A stretch of 64,000 bases of DNA from Priestia iocasae. Lineage in GTDB: Bacteria; Bacillota; Bacilli; Bacillales; Bacillaceae_H. Both the position numbers and the translations under genes were made by a program. Location: the NCBI RefSeq assembly GCF_016909075.1, contig NZ_JAFBFC010000001.1, positions 62,001 through 126,000 of the forward strand. The letters are read 5' to 3'. The notes beneath the pieces are model-generated. The model worked only from the letters and a program-made list of their open reading frames with translations, searched no databases and was not told where the DNA came from. Shown piece after piece: positions 1-8,721 of this stretch (position 1 is the first letter of the stretch; each line of letters opens with the position of its first letter).

Positions 1-860
1 CAATCTTTGATGGTACAGACGCAATCATGCTTTCTGGTGAAACGGCAGCAGGATCTTATCCAGTAGAGGCTGTACAAACGATGAACTCAATTGCAGCTCG
101 TGCAGAACAAGCGCTTGATTATCGTGATATTTTACAACAACGCAGTAAGCAAGTAGGTACGACAATTACCGATGCAATTGGACAATCGGTTGCTCATACA
201 GCGTTAAACTTAGGTGCAGCTGCAATTCTTGCTCCAACTGAAAGTGGTTATACAGCAAAAATCGTTTCGAAATACCGTCCACAATCACCAATCATTGCTG
301 TAGCAGCAAATGATTCTGTAGCTCGTCGTCTAGCTCTAGTATGGGGAGTAACACCAATCGTTGGTGAGCATGTAAGCACAATCGATGACATGTTAGATCA
401 TTCCGTACAAGCTGGATTAAAAACAGGAATTATCTCTCATGGAGATTTAGTTGTTATTACAGCTGGAGTTCCTGTAGGAGAATCTGGAGCAACAAACTTG
501 ATGAAAGTTCAAGTTGTTGGTGATGTATTAGCAAAAGGTCAAGGTATTGGACGTAAGTCAGCAGTTGGTAAAGTAGTGGTCGCTAAGACTGCAGCTGAAG
601 CAAATGAAAGAATGACAGATGGTGCAATCCTTGTTACAAATAGTACGGATCGTGATATGATGCCTGCTTTAGAAAAAGCAAGTGCTCTAATTACAGAAGA
701 AGGTGGCTTAACGAGTCATGCTGCTGTAGTAGGACTAAGCTTAGGTATTCCTGTAGTTGTAGGTGTTGAAGGAGCAACAAGCACATTCACTGATGGACAA
801 GACATTACAGTACATGCAACACGTGGTGTTGTATATGATGGACACGCTTCTGTCCTTTAA
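1..860 (+). CDS. pyk: Pyruvate kinase, 3' part (5' end outside window)
   Basis: The reading frame is open from base 3, so the gene starts before the window. Pyruvate kinase makes pyruvate and ATP from phosphoenolpyruvate and ADP, the last step of glycolysis, in the cytosol. The first visible residues are the conserved family stretch [15 protein letters not shown], in the catalytic barrel. The alpha/beta C domain follows. The last ~90 residues form the extra PEP-utilising-type domain found in Bacillus-type enzymes, with the TSHAAVVG motif and IPVVVG. That domain lacks a catalytic role in the kinase reaction in known homologues. A strong terminator follows directly, so this is the end of its operon. 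Family identity is clear; only the N-terminal half is unseen. Confidence 0.97.
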   Translation, partial: IFDGTDAIMLSGETAAGSYPVEAVQTMNSIAARAEQALDYRDILQQRSKQVGTTITDAIGQSVAHTALNLGAAAILAPTESGYTAKIVSKYRPQSPIIAVAANDSVARRLALVWGVTPIVGEHVSTIDDMLDHSVQAGLKTGIISHGDLVVITAGVPVGESGATNLMKVQVVGDVLAKGQGIGRKSAVGKVVVAKTAAEANERMTDGAILVTNSTDRDMMPALEKASALITEEGGLTSHAAVVGLSLGIPVVVGVEGATSTFTDGQDITVHATRGVVYDGHASVL

Positions 861-870
861 TCGTACGTAA

Positions 871-917
871 AAGCATCTATGTTCGTCCTAGCGAGGACGG
901 ACATAGATGCTTTTTTA
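871..917 (+). terminator. Intrinsic terminator of pyk
   Basis: An 18-base arm beginning AAGCATCTATG pairs with its complement ending CATAGATGCTT (one G-U), around a loop of about 4-6 bases. A run of six T follows. Confidence 0.93.
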
Positions 918-933
918 TATAGAAACAAGAATA

Positions 934-961
934 TTGATATTTTCTATTTGTAAAGTATATA
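934..961 (+). promoter_or_regulatory. Probable sigma-A promoter of fxsA
   Basis: TTGATA, a 16-base spacer and TATATA lie between the pyk terminator and fxsA. The match is moderate. Its position in the only free gap supports it. Confidence 0.5.
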
Positions 962-1005
962 GTTAAGAAAGAGAAGAGCATGATGAAGTAATAGGAGGCG
1001 TATAC

Positions 1006-1398
1006 TTGAGAATTTTATTTCCACTCTTAATTATTGTTCCTGCTTTAGAAATCTTTTTGTTACTTTATGCAGGTAAAACAATCGGAGCCTTCCCAACATT
1101 TTTAATTGTAATGGGTACAGGGTTACTCGGTGCTTTTTTAGCTAAGAAACAAGGGTTATCAACATTAACCAAGGCGCGTGAACAGCTTTCTTACGGTGAG
1201 CTTCCAGGACAAGCTATTTTGGATGGGATTTGTATTTTAGTTGGTGGAACCTTGTTGTTAACCCCAGGATTTGTGACAGATGCTTTTGGCTTTTTCTTAT
1301 TGTTTCCGTATACACGTAAATTCGTGAAGCCGTCTTTAGCAAAATGGCTGGAAAGATTTTTTCAAAAGCGAAATCATATAACGATTATCCGAAGATAG
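1006..1398 (+). CDS. fxsA: FxsA family membrane protein
   Basis: 130 residues with at least three hydrophobic segments (about 1-20, 26-45 and 72-98). It matches the FxsA family in length and in the GxFxTxxxxxxTxxLGxxLxxxQG-type core seen as TIGAFPTFLIVMGTGLLGAF. The E. coli member relieves F-plasmid exclusion of phage T7 when overexpressed; its normal role is unknown. The TTG start is chosen because AGGAGG lies at 993-998, seven bases upstream, and no ATG occurs near it. The C-terminus is basic (FFQKRNHITIIRR) and probably cytosolic. It is a single gene between the pyk terminator and a convergent hairpin. Confidence 0.88.
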   Translation: MRILFPLLIIVPALEIFLLLYAGKTIGAFPTFLIVMGTGLLGAFLAKKQGLSTLTKAREQLSYGELPGQAILDGICILVGGTLLLTPGFVTDAFGFFLLFPYTRKFVKPSLAKWLERFFQKRNHITIIRR

Positions 1399-1402
1399 TA
1401 TG

Positions 1403-1458
1403 GAAAGGCCCTATCTGTAAATCTTCCACGAGGAGGAAGGAATAGATAGGGCCTTTCA
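1403..1458. terminator. Inverted repeat between convergent fxsA and ytvI
   Basis: GAAAGGCCCTATCT (1403-1416) and its exact complement (1444/1445-1458) enclose a loop of about 28 bases with a smaller CTTCC/GGAAG stem. There is no long T run on either side. It is probably a shared transcript end. Confidence 0.6.
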
Positions 1459-1479
1459 CTATGATGAGAAACTGGTTTG

Positions 1480-2601
1480 TTAGGTAGTTGGCTTTTTATT
1501 AATAATAAAATACCAAATATCTTGAAATACACCAGCTGTATAAAGGGTTCGAACAATAACAAGTGTGACCGGTCCGGCAATGAGTCCTAAAAAGCCAATA
1601 AGTTTAAATCCAATAAACAGGGAAATTAACGTGGCTAAAGGATCTAACCCAATACTAGATGATAATACTTTTGGTTCCATGATTTGACGTTGTACAATGA
1701 CAATGCCATATAAAACGGAAAGTCCAATTGCAAACGAAATATTTCCACTAGCAAATGCGTAAATCAACCATGGAACGAAAATAAGCCCTGTGCCTAAATA
1801 AGGTAAGATGTCGACAAACCCTATTAATAAAGCGATTGTAATGGCATATTCTACACGTAAAATGAGCAGTCCAATTAATACAATAACCGTTGTAATTGAA
1901 ATAAGGGTTAACTGCGCTTTTAAAAAGCCAAATAAAGCTTTCTTTAAATCCAAAAAGACCGTCTTACTGCTTTGTCTTGCTTTTGAAGGAAGGATTTTGC
2001 GTCCTAGCGCGGCTAGTCTGTCCCAGTCTTTGCTAATAAAGAATGTAGCAAGTAAAGAAAAAATAATAACGGTTGCGATGTTAGGAAGTAATGCAATAAT
2101 GTTAGGGATGGCTTGCAAAAAATTTGTTAAAAACGCTCCAACTGTTTCGGTAATTTTAGCGCCAAAGCTTTGGATATTTGCAATAATCGTTTCTTGTTGA
2201 CCTGAGTTTAAGCTATTGAATAAAGAGGAAATCTGGTTGTAGAGTGGAATAATCTGGCTTGCGATAAAGTTTTCAATATAGACAATAACAGCTTCCAAGT
2301 TTTCAGGAACAACCTTTGCTAAGTGTTCAGTGCCTGAAACAATTTCAGTAATTAATAATGTAACAAGACCAATGAGGAGGCCAAAAACAAGTATAAGAGA
2401 AATAAACACGGCCAAAGAACGAGGAACAGACAGTTTCTTTTCAAATACATTTACAATAGGATTAATGAAAAATGCAATACTAAGTGCAATGATAAATGGA
2501 TAGGTAAGTGTTGACGCATAATAAACAATAAAGATGCCAATAATGACAGCTAATAATACGATTATAAAGCGAAGCGTACTATATACATAATGCATATTCA
2601 A
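1480..2601 (-). CDS. ytvI: Sporulation-type AI-2E/PerM family membrane protein YtvI
   Basis: 373 residues. It belongs to the AI-2E transporter (PerM, UPF0118) family of polytopic membrane proteins, with about seven to eight hydrophobic segments. These include two near the N-terminus (IIVLLAVIIGIFIVYYAS, LTYPFIIALSIAFFI) and the conserved late block with VDILPYLGTGLIFVPW and a PxVLSSSIGLDPLATL-like stretch. Members export small molecules in some bacteria. Bacillus YtvI is known as a sporulation-associated integral membrane protein of unknown substrate. The TTG start at 2601-2599 is preferred over the longer frame because GGGGGAG sits nine bases upstream, and it gives the family length (about 371). 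It is transcribed opposite to its neighbours. Confidence 0.88.
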   Translation of the reverse strand: MNMHYVYSTLRFIIVLLAVIIGIFIVYYASTLTYPFIIALSIAFFINPIVNVFEKKLSVPRSLAVFISLILVFGLLIGLVTLLITEIVSGTEHLAKVVPENLEAVIVYIENFIASQIIPLYNQISSLFNSLNSGQQETIIANIQSFGAKITETVGAFLTNFLQAIPNIIALLPNIATVIIFSLLATFFISKDWDRLAALGRKILPSKARQSSKTVFLDLKKALFGFLKAQLTLISITTVIVLIGLLILRVEYAITIALLIGFVDILPYLGTGLIFVPWLIYAFASGNISFAIGLSVLYGIVIVQRQIMEPKVLSSSIGLDPLATLISLFIGFKLIGFLGLIAGPVTLVIVRTLYTAGVFQDIWYFIINKKPTT

Positions 2602-2761
2602 GCTTGTGATCTCCCCCTTATATAAATTCTGGTTTGTTTTACCATTATTGTACAATGGTCATGGCAAATACGAAAGCTATTTTCATGATGAATATAAGAT
2701 AAAATTTGATTTTCTAAAAACATAATTTAACGATATAAAATACATAAAAAAGGTGATGCGA

Positions 2762-3223
2762 ATGTTTTCACAGCCTGTTCTATTTTTACTAGTTTTACTA
2801 GCAGTTGGATTGATAGCAAAAAATCAATCTCTTATCGTTGCGGTTGCTTTGTTGCTTATTATAAAAATGATTGGATTTGATGGAAAGCTGTTTCCGTATC
2901 TACAATCAAAGGGTATTAATCTAGGGGTTACAGTTATTACAATTGCTGTCCTCGTTCCAATTGCCACTGGTGAAATTGGATTTAAGCAACTAGGAGATGC
3001 ATTAAAATCGTCTTATGCATGGATAGCTTTAGCATCAGGAATTGCCGTAGCTTTAATTGCTAAGTATGGATTAAATTTATTAGAAAATGATCCACATATT
3101 ACTGCTGCTCTAGTGTTTGGCACCATTCTAGCGGTTGCTTTATTTCAGGGTGTAGCGGTTGGCCCATTAATTGGGGCGGGAATTGCTTATTTATTCATGA
3201 AATTGACACAGTTATTCTCTTAA
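2762..3223 (+). CDS. ytwI: DUF441 family membrane protein YtwI
   Basis: 153 residues, almost wholly hydrophobic, with four predicted membrane spans. It matches the UPF0756/DUF441 family (B. subtilis YtwI). Conserved stretches include KNQSLIVAVALLLIIKMI, GVTVITIAVLVPIATG, NDPHITAALVFGTILAVA and GVAVGPLIGAGIAY. Function is unknown. The ATG at 2762 is chosen over GTG/ATG at 2753 and 2756 because AAGGTGA overlaps those codons and sits about six bases before 2762. Known homologues also begin with MFT/MFS. It lies just upstream of citZ, as in B. subtilis, but a long regulatory gap separates the two. Confidence 0.87.
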   Translation: MFSQPVLFLLVLLAVGLIAKNQSLIVAVALLLIIKMIGFDGKLFPYLQSKGINLGVTVITIAVLVPIATGEIGFKQLGDALKSSYAWIALASGIAVALIAKYGLNLLENDPHITAALVFGTILAVALFQGVAVGPLIGAGIAYLFMKLTQLFS

Positions 3224-3270
3224 AATTTTTGTATAATAGTAATTTTTTTAAAATTTATTTATTGTTTCCA

Positions 3271-3299
3271 TTCACAAAAGTCTGATAATTGTTTATAAT
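3271..3299 (+). promoter_or_regulatory. Probable sigma-A promoter of citZ
   Basis: TTCACA, a 17-base spacer and TATAAT. Transcription from here gives a leader of about 270 bases that includes the two palindromes at 3364-3434. Confidence 0.65.
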
Positions 3300-3363
3300 A
3301 TAGTTTGAAGAGACATCCATTTACATATGAATGAACGTTGCACAGATGCTAACAGAAGTATTG

Positions 3364-3400
3364 TAATGTTACACGTATGCTTATCATACGTGTAACATTA
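3364..3400 (+). repeat. Perfect 16-bp inverted repeat in the citZ leader
   Basis: TAATGTTACACGTATG (3364-3379) and its exact complement (3385-3400), separated by five bases. No T run follows, so it is not a classical terminator. It could be an operator or an mRNA hairpin. Confidence 0.85.
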
Positions 3401-3402
3401 CG

Positions 3403-3434
3403 AGAAAAAGAAAATGTAAGCATTTTCTTTTTCT
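3403..3434 (+). repeat. Perfect 14-bp inverted repeat, terminator-like, with a cre-like core
   Basis: AGAAAAAGAAAATG (3403-3416), a TAAG loop and the exact complement (3421-3434), ending in a T-rich tract. The centre TGTAAGCATTTTCT (3415-3428) fits the catabolite-response-element consensus except at two positions. The hairpin could attenuate citZ, or the core could bind CcpA. Both ideas are inference; citZ is CcpA- and CcpC-controlled in B. subtilis. Confidence 0.7.
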
Positions 3435-3579
3435 AGAAGCTATTATTCTATTACTCTCAACACCTAAGGATGTCCAATTTCAATTTGATGTTTTTATGTT
3501 GAGCAAACGCTCAATTGTCGTTACCGTAAGTTTAGTTAACAGGGTTATGGGGAATTTTTTCTGTAAAGGAGAGAAGTTT

Positions 3580-4698
3580 ATGACAACGACTCGAGGTTTA
3601 GAAGGGGTAGTAGCAACAACGTCTGCTGTAAGTTCCATCATTGATGACACATTAACATATCGTGGGTACAATATTGATGATTTAGCAGATTATGCTACAT
3701 TTGAAGAAGTTATTTATTTACTCTGGCATGGTAAACTACCAAACAAGCAGGAATTAGCAGCTTTTACACAACTATTATCTGAAAATGCAAGCTTACCAAA
3801 CGAGGTTGTAGAACATTTTCAAACATATCCAATTAAGAATGTTCATCCGATGGCAGCATTAAGAACAGCGGTGTCACTATTAGGGTTATATGATCCAGTA
3901 GCAGATGAAATGGATGAAGATGCTAATTATTTAAAGGCAGTACGTTTACAAGCACAGTTACCTACAATTGTGACAGCTTTTTCTCGTATCCGTAAAGGCT
4001 TAGAGCCAATCGAGCCACGTAAAGGTTACGGGGTAGCAGCAAACTTCTTGTATATGTTGACGGGAGAAGAGCCAAGTGAAGTAGCAGTTGAAGCGTTCGA
4101 CAAGGCACTTGTCTTACATGCTGATCATGAGCTTAATGCATCAACATTTACAGCCCGTGTTTGTGTAGCCACATTATCAGATATGTATTCTGGCATTACG
4201 GCTGCAATCGGTGCGTTAAAAGGCCCTCTACATGGAGGAGCAAATGAAGCTGTTATGAAGATGCTTACAGAAATCGAAGAGGTAGAAAACGCTGAAGTAT
4301 ACGTGCGTAACAAGCTGAATAGTAAAGAAAAAATTATGGGCTTTGGACACCGTGTATATCGACAAGGTGATCCACGTGCAAAACATTTGAAAAAGATGTC
4401 TGAAAAGCTGACAAAGTTGACAGGTGAGACAAAATGGTATGAAATGTCATTAAAGGTAGAAGAGGTAGTAACTACTGAAAAACAACTTCCACCAAATGTA
4501 GATTTCTATTCAGCATCTGTTTATCACAGCTTAGGAATCGATCACGACTTATTTACACCAATTTTTGCTGTTAGCCGTGTATCAGGATGGATTGCTCATG
4601 TGTTAGAGCAATACTCAAATAACCGTTTAATTCGTCCAAGAGCAGATTATACAGGGCCAGGAAAACAAGCGTATATTCCAATTGAGCAGCGCATGTAA
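3580..4698 (+). CDS. citZ: Citrate synthase II
   Basis: 372 residues, the exact family length. It condenses acetyl-CoA with oxaloacetate to citrate at the entry of the TCA cycle in the cytosol. The catalytic residues can be read: His218 in GPLHGGANE, His257 in MGFGHRVY and Asp308 in NVDFYSASVYHSLGI. The HADHELNASTF segment (180-190) is also typical. The ATG at 3580 is chosen over an in-frame ATG at 3496 because AAAGGAGAG lies eight bases upstream and homologues begin MT-T-RGLEG. It heads citZ-icd-mdh, though a terminator separates it from icd. The leader is unusually rich in dyad symmetry. Confidence 0.97.
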   Translation: MTTTRGLEGVVATTSAVSSIIDDTLTYRGYNIDDLADYATFEEVIYLLWHGKLPNKQELAAFTQLLSENASLPNEVVEHFQTYPIKNVHPMAALRTAVSLLGLYDPVADEMDEDANYLKAVRLQAQLPTIVTAFSRIRKGLEPIEPRKGYGVAANFLYMLTGEEPSEVAVEAFDKALVLHADHELNASTFTARVCVATLSDMYSGITAAIGALKGPLHGGANEAVMKMLTEIEEVENAEVYVRNKLNSKEKIMGFGHRVYRQGDPRAKHLKKMSEKLTKLTGETKWYEMSLKVEEVVTTEKQLPPNVDFYSASVYHSLGIDHDLFTPIFAVSRVSGWIAHVLEQYSNNRLIRPRADYTGPGKQAYIPIEQRM

Positions 4699-4714
4699 GA
4701 AACAACAAAGTATG

Positions 4715-4757
4715 AAAAAGTGCTCAACCTATCTCACAAACCGTTGAGCACTTTTTA
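4715..4757 (+). terminator. Intrinsic terminator after citZ
   Basis: AAAAAGTGCTCAAC and its exact complement enclose a 14-base loop, and the right arm ends in five T. Probably partial, separating citZ from icd-mdh. Confidence 0.85.
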
Positions 4758-4843
4758 TCATAATTAGGTGAGTGTCTTTCTCTTCACATGTTAGAAATCA
4801 TTCACATACTTGAAATTGACAAGCTTCTAGGGAGGAATTTATT

Positions 4844-6130
4844 GTGACACAAGGACAAAAAATTACTGTAACAGATGGCGTATTAAATGTACCAAATAAT
4901 CCAATCATTCCATTTATCGAAGGCGATGGAACAGGTCCTGATATTTGGGCAGCTGCATCTCGTGTTTTAGAAGCAGCAGTTGAAAAAGCATATGACAGTC
5001 AAAAGCAAATTGTATGGAAAGAAGTATTAGCAGGTGAAAAAGCATTCAATGAGACAGGTGAATGGTTACCTGAAGAAACATTAGATGCAATTCGTGAATA
5101 CATAATTGCGATTAAAGGTCCATTAACAACACCAGTGGGTGGAGGGATTCGTTCTTTAAACGTTGCATTACGCCAAGAGCTAGACCTATTTACTTGCTTA
5201 CGTCCAGTTCGTTATTTCCAAGGTGTACCTTCACCAGTTAAACGACCAGAAGATACTGATATGGTTATTTTCCGTGAAAATACAGAAGATATTTATGCTG
5301 GTATCGAGTATGCAAAAGGTTCAGCAGAAGTAGAGAAATTAATTCACTTCTTACAAACAGAGATGGGCGTTGGAAAAATCCGTTTCCCAGAAACATCTGG
5401 TATCGGTATTAAGCCTGTTTCCGAGGAAGGGACAAAGCGTCTAGTAAGAGGAGCAATCAACTATGCGATTGAGCATGGCCGTAAATCAGTAACGCTTGTT
5501 CATAAAGGAAACATCATGAAGTTCACAGAAGGTGCCTTCAAAAACTGGGGTTATGAACTTGCTGAACAAGAGTTTGGCGATAAAGTATTCACTTGGGCAG
5601 AATACGATCGTATTGTAGAAAAAGAAGGAACAGGAGCGGCAAACAAAGCGCAAGCGGATGCAGAAGCAGCTGGTAAGATCATTGTAAAAGATTCAATTGC
5701 TGATATCTTCTTACAACAAATTCTTACACGTCCACGTGAGTTTGATGTAGTCGCAACAATGAACTTAAACGGTGACTATATTTCAGACGCATTAGCAGCT
5801 CAAGTTGGTGGTATTGGAATTGCACCTGGTGCAAACATCAACTATGAAACTGGCCATGCTATTTTCGAAGCAACGCACGGTACAGCGCCTAAGTATGCTG
5901 GATTAGATAAAGTAAATCCATCATCTGTTCTATTATCAGGTGTATTAATGCTAGAACATCTTGGTTGGGTAGAGGCGGCAAGCTTAATCATGAATTCTAT
6001 GGAAAAAACAATTGCATCAAAAGTTGTCACATATGATTTTGCACGTTTAATGGATGGTGCAACAGAAGTAAAATGTTCTGAGTTTGCAGATGCCTTAATT
6101 AAAAACATGGAAAAGCAAGTAACAGTCTAA
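4844..6130 (+). CDS. icd: Isocitrate dehydrogenase (NADP+)
   Basis: 428 residues. It oxidatively decarboxylates isocitrate to 2-oxoglutarate with NADP+. Visible motifs are the N-terminal [11 protein letters not shown], the substrate and phospho-loop [12 protein letters not shown] (Ser104 in the position phosphorylated in the E. coli enzyme), the metal-binding [17 protein letters not shown] and the cofactor region [11 protein letters not shown]. The GTG start is set by GGGAGG ten bases upstream. A citZ terminator precedes it and two hairpins separate it from mdh. The residues after the start ([18 protein letters not shown]) agree with Bacillus Icd. Confidence 0.97.
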   Translation: MTQGQKITVTDGVLNVPNNPIIPFIEGDGTGPDIWAAASRVLEAAVEKAYDSQKQIVWKEVLAGEKAFNETGEWLPEETLDAIREYIIAIKGPLTTPVGGGIRSLNVALRQELDLFTCLRPVRYFQGVPSPVKRPEDTDMVIFRENTEDIYAGIEYAKGSAEVEKLIHFLQTEMGVGKIRFPETSGIGIKPVSEEGTKRLVRGAINYAIEHGRKSVTLVHKGNIMKFTEGAFKNWGYELAEQEFGDKVFTWAEYDRIVEKEGTGAANKAQADAEAAGKIIVKDSIADIFLQQILTRPREFDVVATMNLNGDYISDALAAQVGGIGIAPGANINYETGHAIFEATHGTAPKYAGLDKVNPSSVLLSGVLMLEHLGWVEAASLIMNSMEKTIASKVVTYDFARLMDGATEVKCSEFADALIKNMEKQVTV

Positions 6131-6152
6131 TTACGATACTCAATATTCTAAG

Positions 6153-6224
6153 TAGATGTAGCTCGTTTCAACGAGCTACATCTATCAATTGGTAAGAGTC
6201 CATCTATAAAGGTTGCTTTATAGA
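6153..6224 (+). promoter_or_regulatory. Two hairpins in the icd-mdh gap
   Basis: The first is AGATGTAGCTCGTT (6154-6167) with its exact complement (6170-6183) around a two-base apex. The second is TCTATAAAG (6203-6211) with its complement (6216-6224). Neither has a T tract, so processing or stabilisation elements between cistrons are more likely than termination. Confidence 0.6.
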
Positions 6225-6246
6225 TTAAGAATAGGGAGGATTTATC

Positions 6247-7185
6247 ATGACATTAAAGCGTAAAAAGGTTTCGGTTATTGGTGCTGGCTTTACTGGTGCA
6301 ACAACAGCATTTCTACTAGCTCAAAAAGAATTAGCAGATGTTGTGTTAGTTGATATTCCACAGCTTGAAAATCCTACAAAGGGTAAGGCGCTTGATATGT
6401 TAGAAGCTAGCCCAGTTCAAGGATTCGATGCAACTATTACAGGTACATCTAACTATGAAGACACAGCGAACTCTGATATTGTAGTTATCACAGCTGGAAT
6501 TGCTCGTAAGCCAGGTATGAGTCGTGACGATCTTGTTACAACGAACCAAAAAATTATGAAATCTGTTACCAAAGAGATTGTAAAGTATTCTCCTGAATGT
6601 TATATTATCGTATTGACAAACCCAGTTGATGCCATGACATATACCGTATTTAAGGAATCAGGGTTCCCTAAAAACCGTGTGATTGGTCAATCAGGTGTGT
6701 TAGATACAGCTCGTTTCCGCACCTTTGTGGCTCAAGAACTTAATTTATCAGTAAAAGATGTAACAGGCTTTGTATTAGGTGGACATGGAGATGACATGGT
6801 ACCTCTAGTACGTTATTCTTATGCTGGTGGAATCCCTCTTGAGACGTTATTGCCGAAGGATCGCATAGATGCAATCGTTGAGCGTACACGTAAAGGTGGG
6901 GGAGAGATTGTAAACTTATTAGGAAATGGTAGTGCTTATTATGCACCAGCTGCTTCTATAGTAGAAATGACGGAAGCGATCTTAAAAGATCAACGTCGCG
7001 TGTTACCTTCTATTGCTTACTTAGAAGGTGAATACGGGTACAACGGTATTTATTTAGGTGTACCCACTATTTTAGGCGCAGGTGGCATCGAGCAGATCAT
7101 TGAGTTAGAATTAACGGAAGATGAAAAAGCAGGGCTAGACAAATCAGCTGAATCTGTCAAAAGTGTAATGAGTGTTCTAGCATAA
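6247..7185 (+). CDS. mdh: Malate dehydrogenase
   Basis: 312 residues of the LDH-like malate dehydrogenase type found in Bacillus. It oxidises malate to oxaloacetate with NAD+, closing the TCA cycle and feeding citZ. The Rossmann motif [11 protein letters not shown] is at 12-22 and an acidic residue at VDIP favours NAD. The substrate loop [14 protein letters not shown] carries the Arg-Lys-Pro-Gly-Met-Ser-Arg signature, and the malate-specific NPVDAMTY and catalytic His in [11 protein letters not shown] are present. GGGAGG lies eight bases before ATG. A terminator follows, ending the citZ-icd-mdh group. Confidence 0.97.
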   Translation: MTLKRKKVSVIGAGFTGATTAFLLAQKELADVVLVDIPQLENPTKGKALDMLEASPVQGFDATITGTSNYEDTANSDIVVITAGIARKPGMSRDDLVTTNQKIMKSVTKEIVKYSPECYIIVLTNPVDAMTYTVFKESGFPKNRVIGQSGVLDTARFRTFVAQELNLSVKDVTGFVLGGHGDDMVPLVRYSYAGGIPLETLLPKDRIDAIVERTRKGGGEIVNLLGNGSAYYAPAASIVEMTEAILKDQRRVLPSIAYLEGEYGYNGIYLGVPTILGAGGIEQIIELELTEDEKAGLDKSAESVKSVMSVLA

Positions 7186-7194
7186 TAAGAAGGG

Positions 7195-7222
7195 AAAATT
7201 CGGAGGACGCTCCGAATTTTTT
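7195..7222 (+). terminator. Intrinsic terminator of mdh
   Basis: AAAATTCGGAG, a GACG loop and CTCCGAATTTT, followed by further T. Confidence 0.93.
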
Positions 7223-7233
7223 CTTACATAGAT

Positions 7234-7247
7234 AGAAAACGCTTACA
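7234..7247 (+). promoter_or_regulatory. cre-like CcpA site before the MaoC-like gene
   Basis: AGAAAACGCTTACA matches the catabolite-response-element consensus TGNAARCGNWWNCA at 13 of 14 positions. It lies 16 bases before the start codon, directly after the mdh terminator. No clear promoter hexamers are visible in this short gap. Confidence 0.5.
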
Positions 7248-7263
7248 TTAAGGGGTGTTTATT

Positions 7264-7737
7264 ATGCTTTTTAAGAAACGAAAGTTAGGAAGAAGTATTG
7301 ATGAGATTACCATTGGAGAAAAGTTAACATTAACAGAACGAATAGAAGACAAAGATTTACTTCTCTATCTAGGTTTAACCAATGATGCAAACCCTCTTTA
7401 TATTCAACATGACTATGCTTCTCAGACACCATTAAAAAGACCAATCGTTCCAGCAATTATGATTACAGGTATGATGACAGCAGCTATCTCTAAATATTTA
7501 CCAGGTCCTGGATGCCATATTTTAAAACAAACAATCGAATTTCCTAAAAGGGTTTATCATTACGGCACGGTTGAATTTTTGTTTAAAGTAATAGATGTAA
7601 ATCATGAGGAGCATGTGATTACAATTGATGTTCAAGCAAAAGATGAAGAAGAACATCAAGTAGTGAAAGCTCAATTTGTTGTTTGCCCTCCATATAAAGT
7701 CCCTTCGATTGAAGAACATGAATTTGAAAATTTTTAA
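7264..7737 (+). CDS. MaoC-like hot-dog fold dehydratase
   Basis: 157 residues with the MaoC/R-specific hydratase layout. FSxxI-type opening residues (GRSIDEITIGEKLTLTERI) are followed by the hydratase block LTNDANPLYIQHDYA. In that block the Asp, Asn-Pro and His correspond to the D-x4-H catalytic motif of R-hydratases. RPIVPAIMITGMMTAAISKYLPGPGC follows. Such enzymes hydrate trans-2-enoyl-CoA or related thioesters; the substrate here is unknown. The ATG at 7264 is preferred over GTG 7255 because AAGGGG is spaced nine bases before it. It is a single gene between two terminators. It is not at this position in B. subtilis. A cre-like site suggests carbon control. Confidence 0.8.
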   Translation: MLFKKRKLGRSIDEITIGEKLTLTERIEDKDLLLYLGLTNDANPLYIQHDYASQTPLKRPIVPAIMITGMMTAAISKYLPGPGCHILKQTIEFPKRVYHYGTVEFLFKVIDVNHEEHVITIDVQAKDEEEHQVVKAQFVVCPPYKVPSIEEHEFENF

Positions 7738-7814
7738 AATCAAACAAGAAGAAACGAAATCAAAGTAATCTTTTGAGTCACAATATCCTTTCTCTTTAAA
7801 ATTTAGTGATAAAT

Positions 7815-7877
7815 AAAAAGAAGAACAATGGGGAAAAAGAAAGCCAAATTCTTTTCGTCCTATTGTTCTTCTTTTTT
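7815..7877 (+). terminator. Terminator of the MaoC-like gene
   Basis: AAAAAGAAGAACAAT and its exact complement, 32 bases apart, the right arm ending in six T. The long loop lowers confidence. Confidence 0.65.
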
Positions 7878-7897
7878 ACATGTGTAAAGAATTTTCT

Positions 7898-7926
7898 TTG
7901 AGAACTTGTATAAATCGTTGTATGAT
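7898..7926 (+). promoter_or_regulatory. Probable sigma-A promoter of phoPR
   Basis: TTGAGA, a 17-base spacer and TATGAT, about 75 bases before phoP. Confidence 0.7.
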
Positions 7927-8004
7927 AATGGTGACATACTAAATAATATTGGATGAAAGTGCGGTTTTTAAATCTTTTATAATATGGAGGCAGACGTTAT
8001 TAAT

Positions 8005-8721
8005 ATGAGTAAGAAACTATTAGTTGTTGACGATGAACAATCGATTTCTACATTGTTACAATATAACTTACAGCAAGCAGGGTTTACAGTGGTGACTGCG
8101 GCAGACGGAGAAGAAGGATATAATAAAGCGCTTGAAGAAAACCCTGACTTAATGGTTTTAGATTTAATGCTTCCTAAAATGGACGGAATTGAAGTGTGTA
8201 AAAAATTGCGTCAACAAAAAGTGATGATCCCAATTTTGATGCTTACAGCAAAAGATGATGAGTTTGACAAAGTATTGGGGTTAGAGTTAGGTGCAGATGA
8301 TTACATGACTAAGCCATTTAGCCCTCGAGAAGTTGTAGCGAGAGTAAAAGCTATTTTACGTCGTGCTCAAGTAACGAATCAAGAAACAATGGATGAAGAT
8401 GAAGGAGAACGCATTTTTATTGCTGGATTAAAAATTCTTCCTGAACATTATGAGGCTTATTTTAATGACGAGCGCTTAGAGTTAACGCCAAAAGAATTTG
8501 AGCTCTTGTTATATTTGGCCAAGCATAAGGGGCGTGTATTAACACGTGATCAGTTACTAAGTGCAGTATGGAATTATGACTTTGCCGGTGATACGCGAAT
8601 CGTTGATGTTCATATTAGTCATCTCCGTGAAAAAATTGAAAAGAATACAAGAAAACCGCTTTATATTAAAACAATTAGAGGACTTGGCTATAAGTTAGAG
8701 GAGCCAAAACTGGATGAATAA
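8005..8721 (+). CDS. phoP: Phosphate-starvation response regulator PhoP
   Basis: 238 residues: an OmpR/PhoB-type regulator that, once phosphorylated by PhoR, activates phosphate-uptake genes and represses or reprograms wall teichoic acid genes. The receiver domain (about 1-118) shows the acidic pair VVDDEQ and the phosphorylated Asp53 in MVLDLMLPKMDG. It also has the switch Thr in LMLTAKDD and Lys in MTKPFSPRE. The winged-helix DNA-binding domain (about 130-235) ends with TIRGLGYKLEEPK. The ATG at 8005 is chosen by homology (MSKK-LLVVDDE). The upstream GGAGG is rather far (14 bases), and an ATG at 7984 lies inside that ribosome-binding site. The gene overlaps phoR by eight bases. Confidence 0.96.
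   Translation: MSKKLLVVDDEQSISTLLQYNLQQAGFTVVTAADGEEGYNKALEENPDLMVLDLMLPKMDGIEVCKKLRQQKVMIPILMLTAKDDEFDKVLGLELGADDYMTKPFSPREVVARVKAILRRAQVTNQETMDEDEGERIFIAGLKILPEHYEAYFNDERLELTPKEFELLLYLAKHKGRVLTRDQLLSAVWNYDFAGDTRIVDVHISHLREKIEKNTRKPLYIKTIRGLGYKLEEPKLDE

Noticed and set aside
1808-2200. 130-residue open frame on the plus strand opposite ytvI
   Set aside because: It lies wholly inside ytvI on the other strand, has no ribosome-binding site and no sensible protein pattern.
3496-3579. In-frame N-terminal extension of citZ
   Set aside because: No ribosome-binding site, not in homologues, and a strong site fits ATG 3580.
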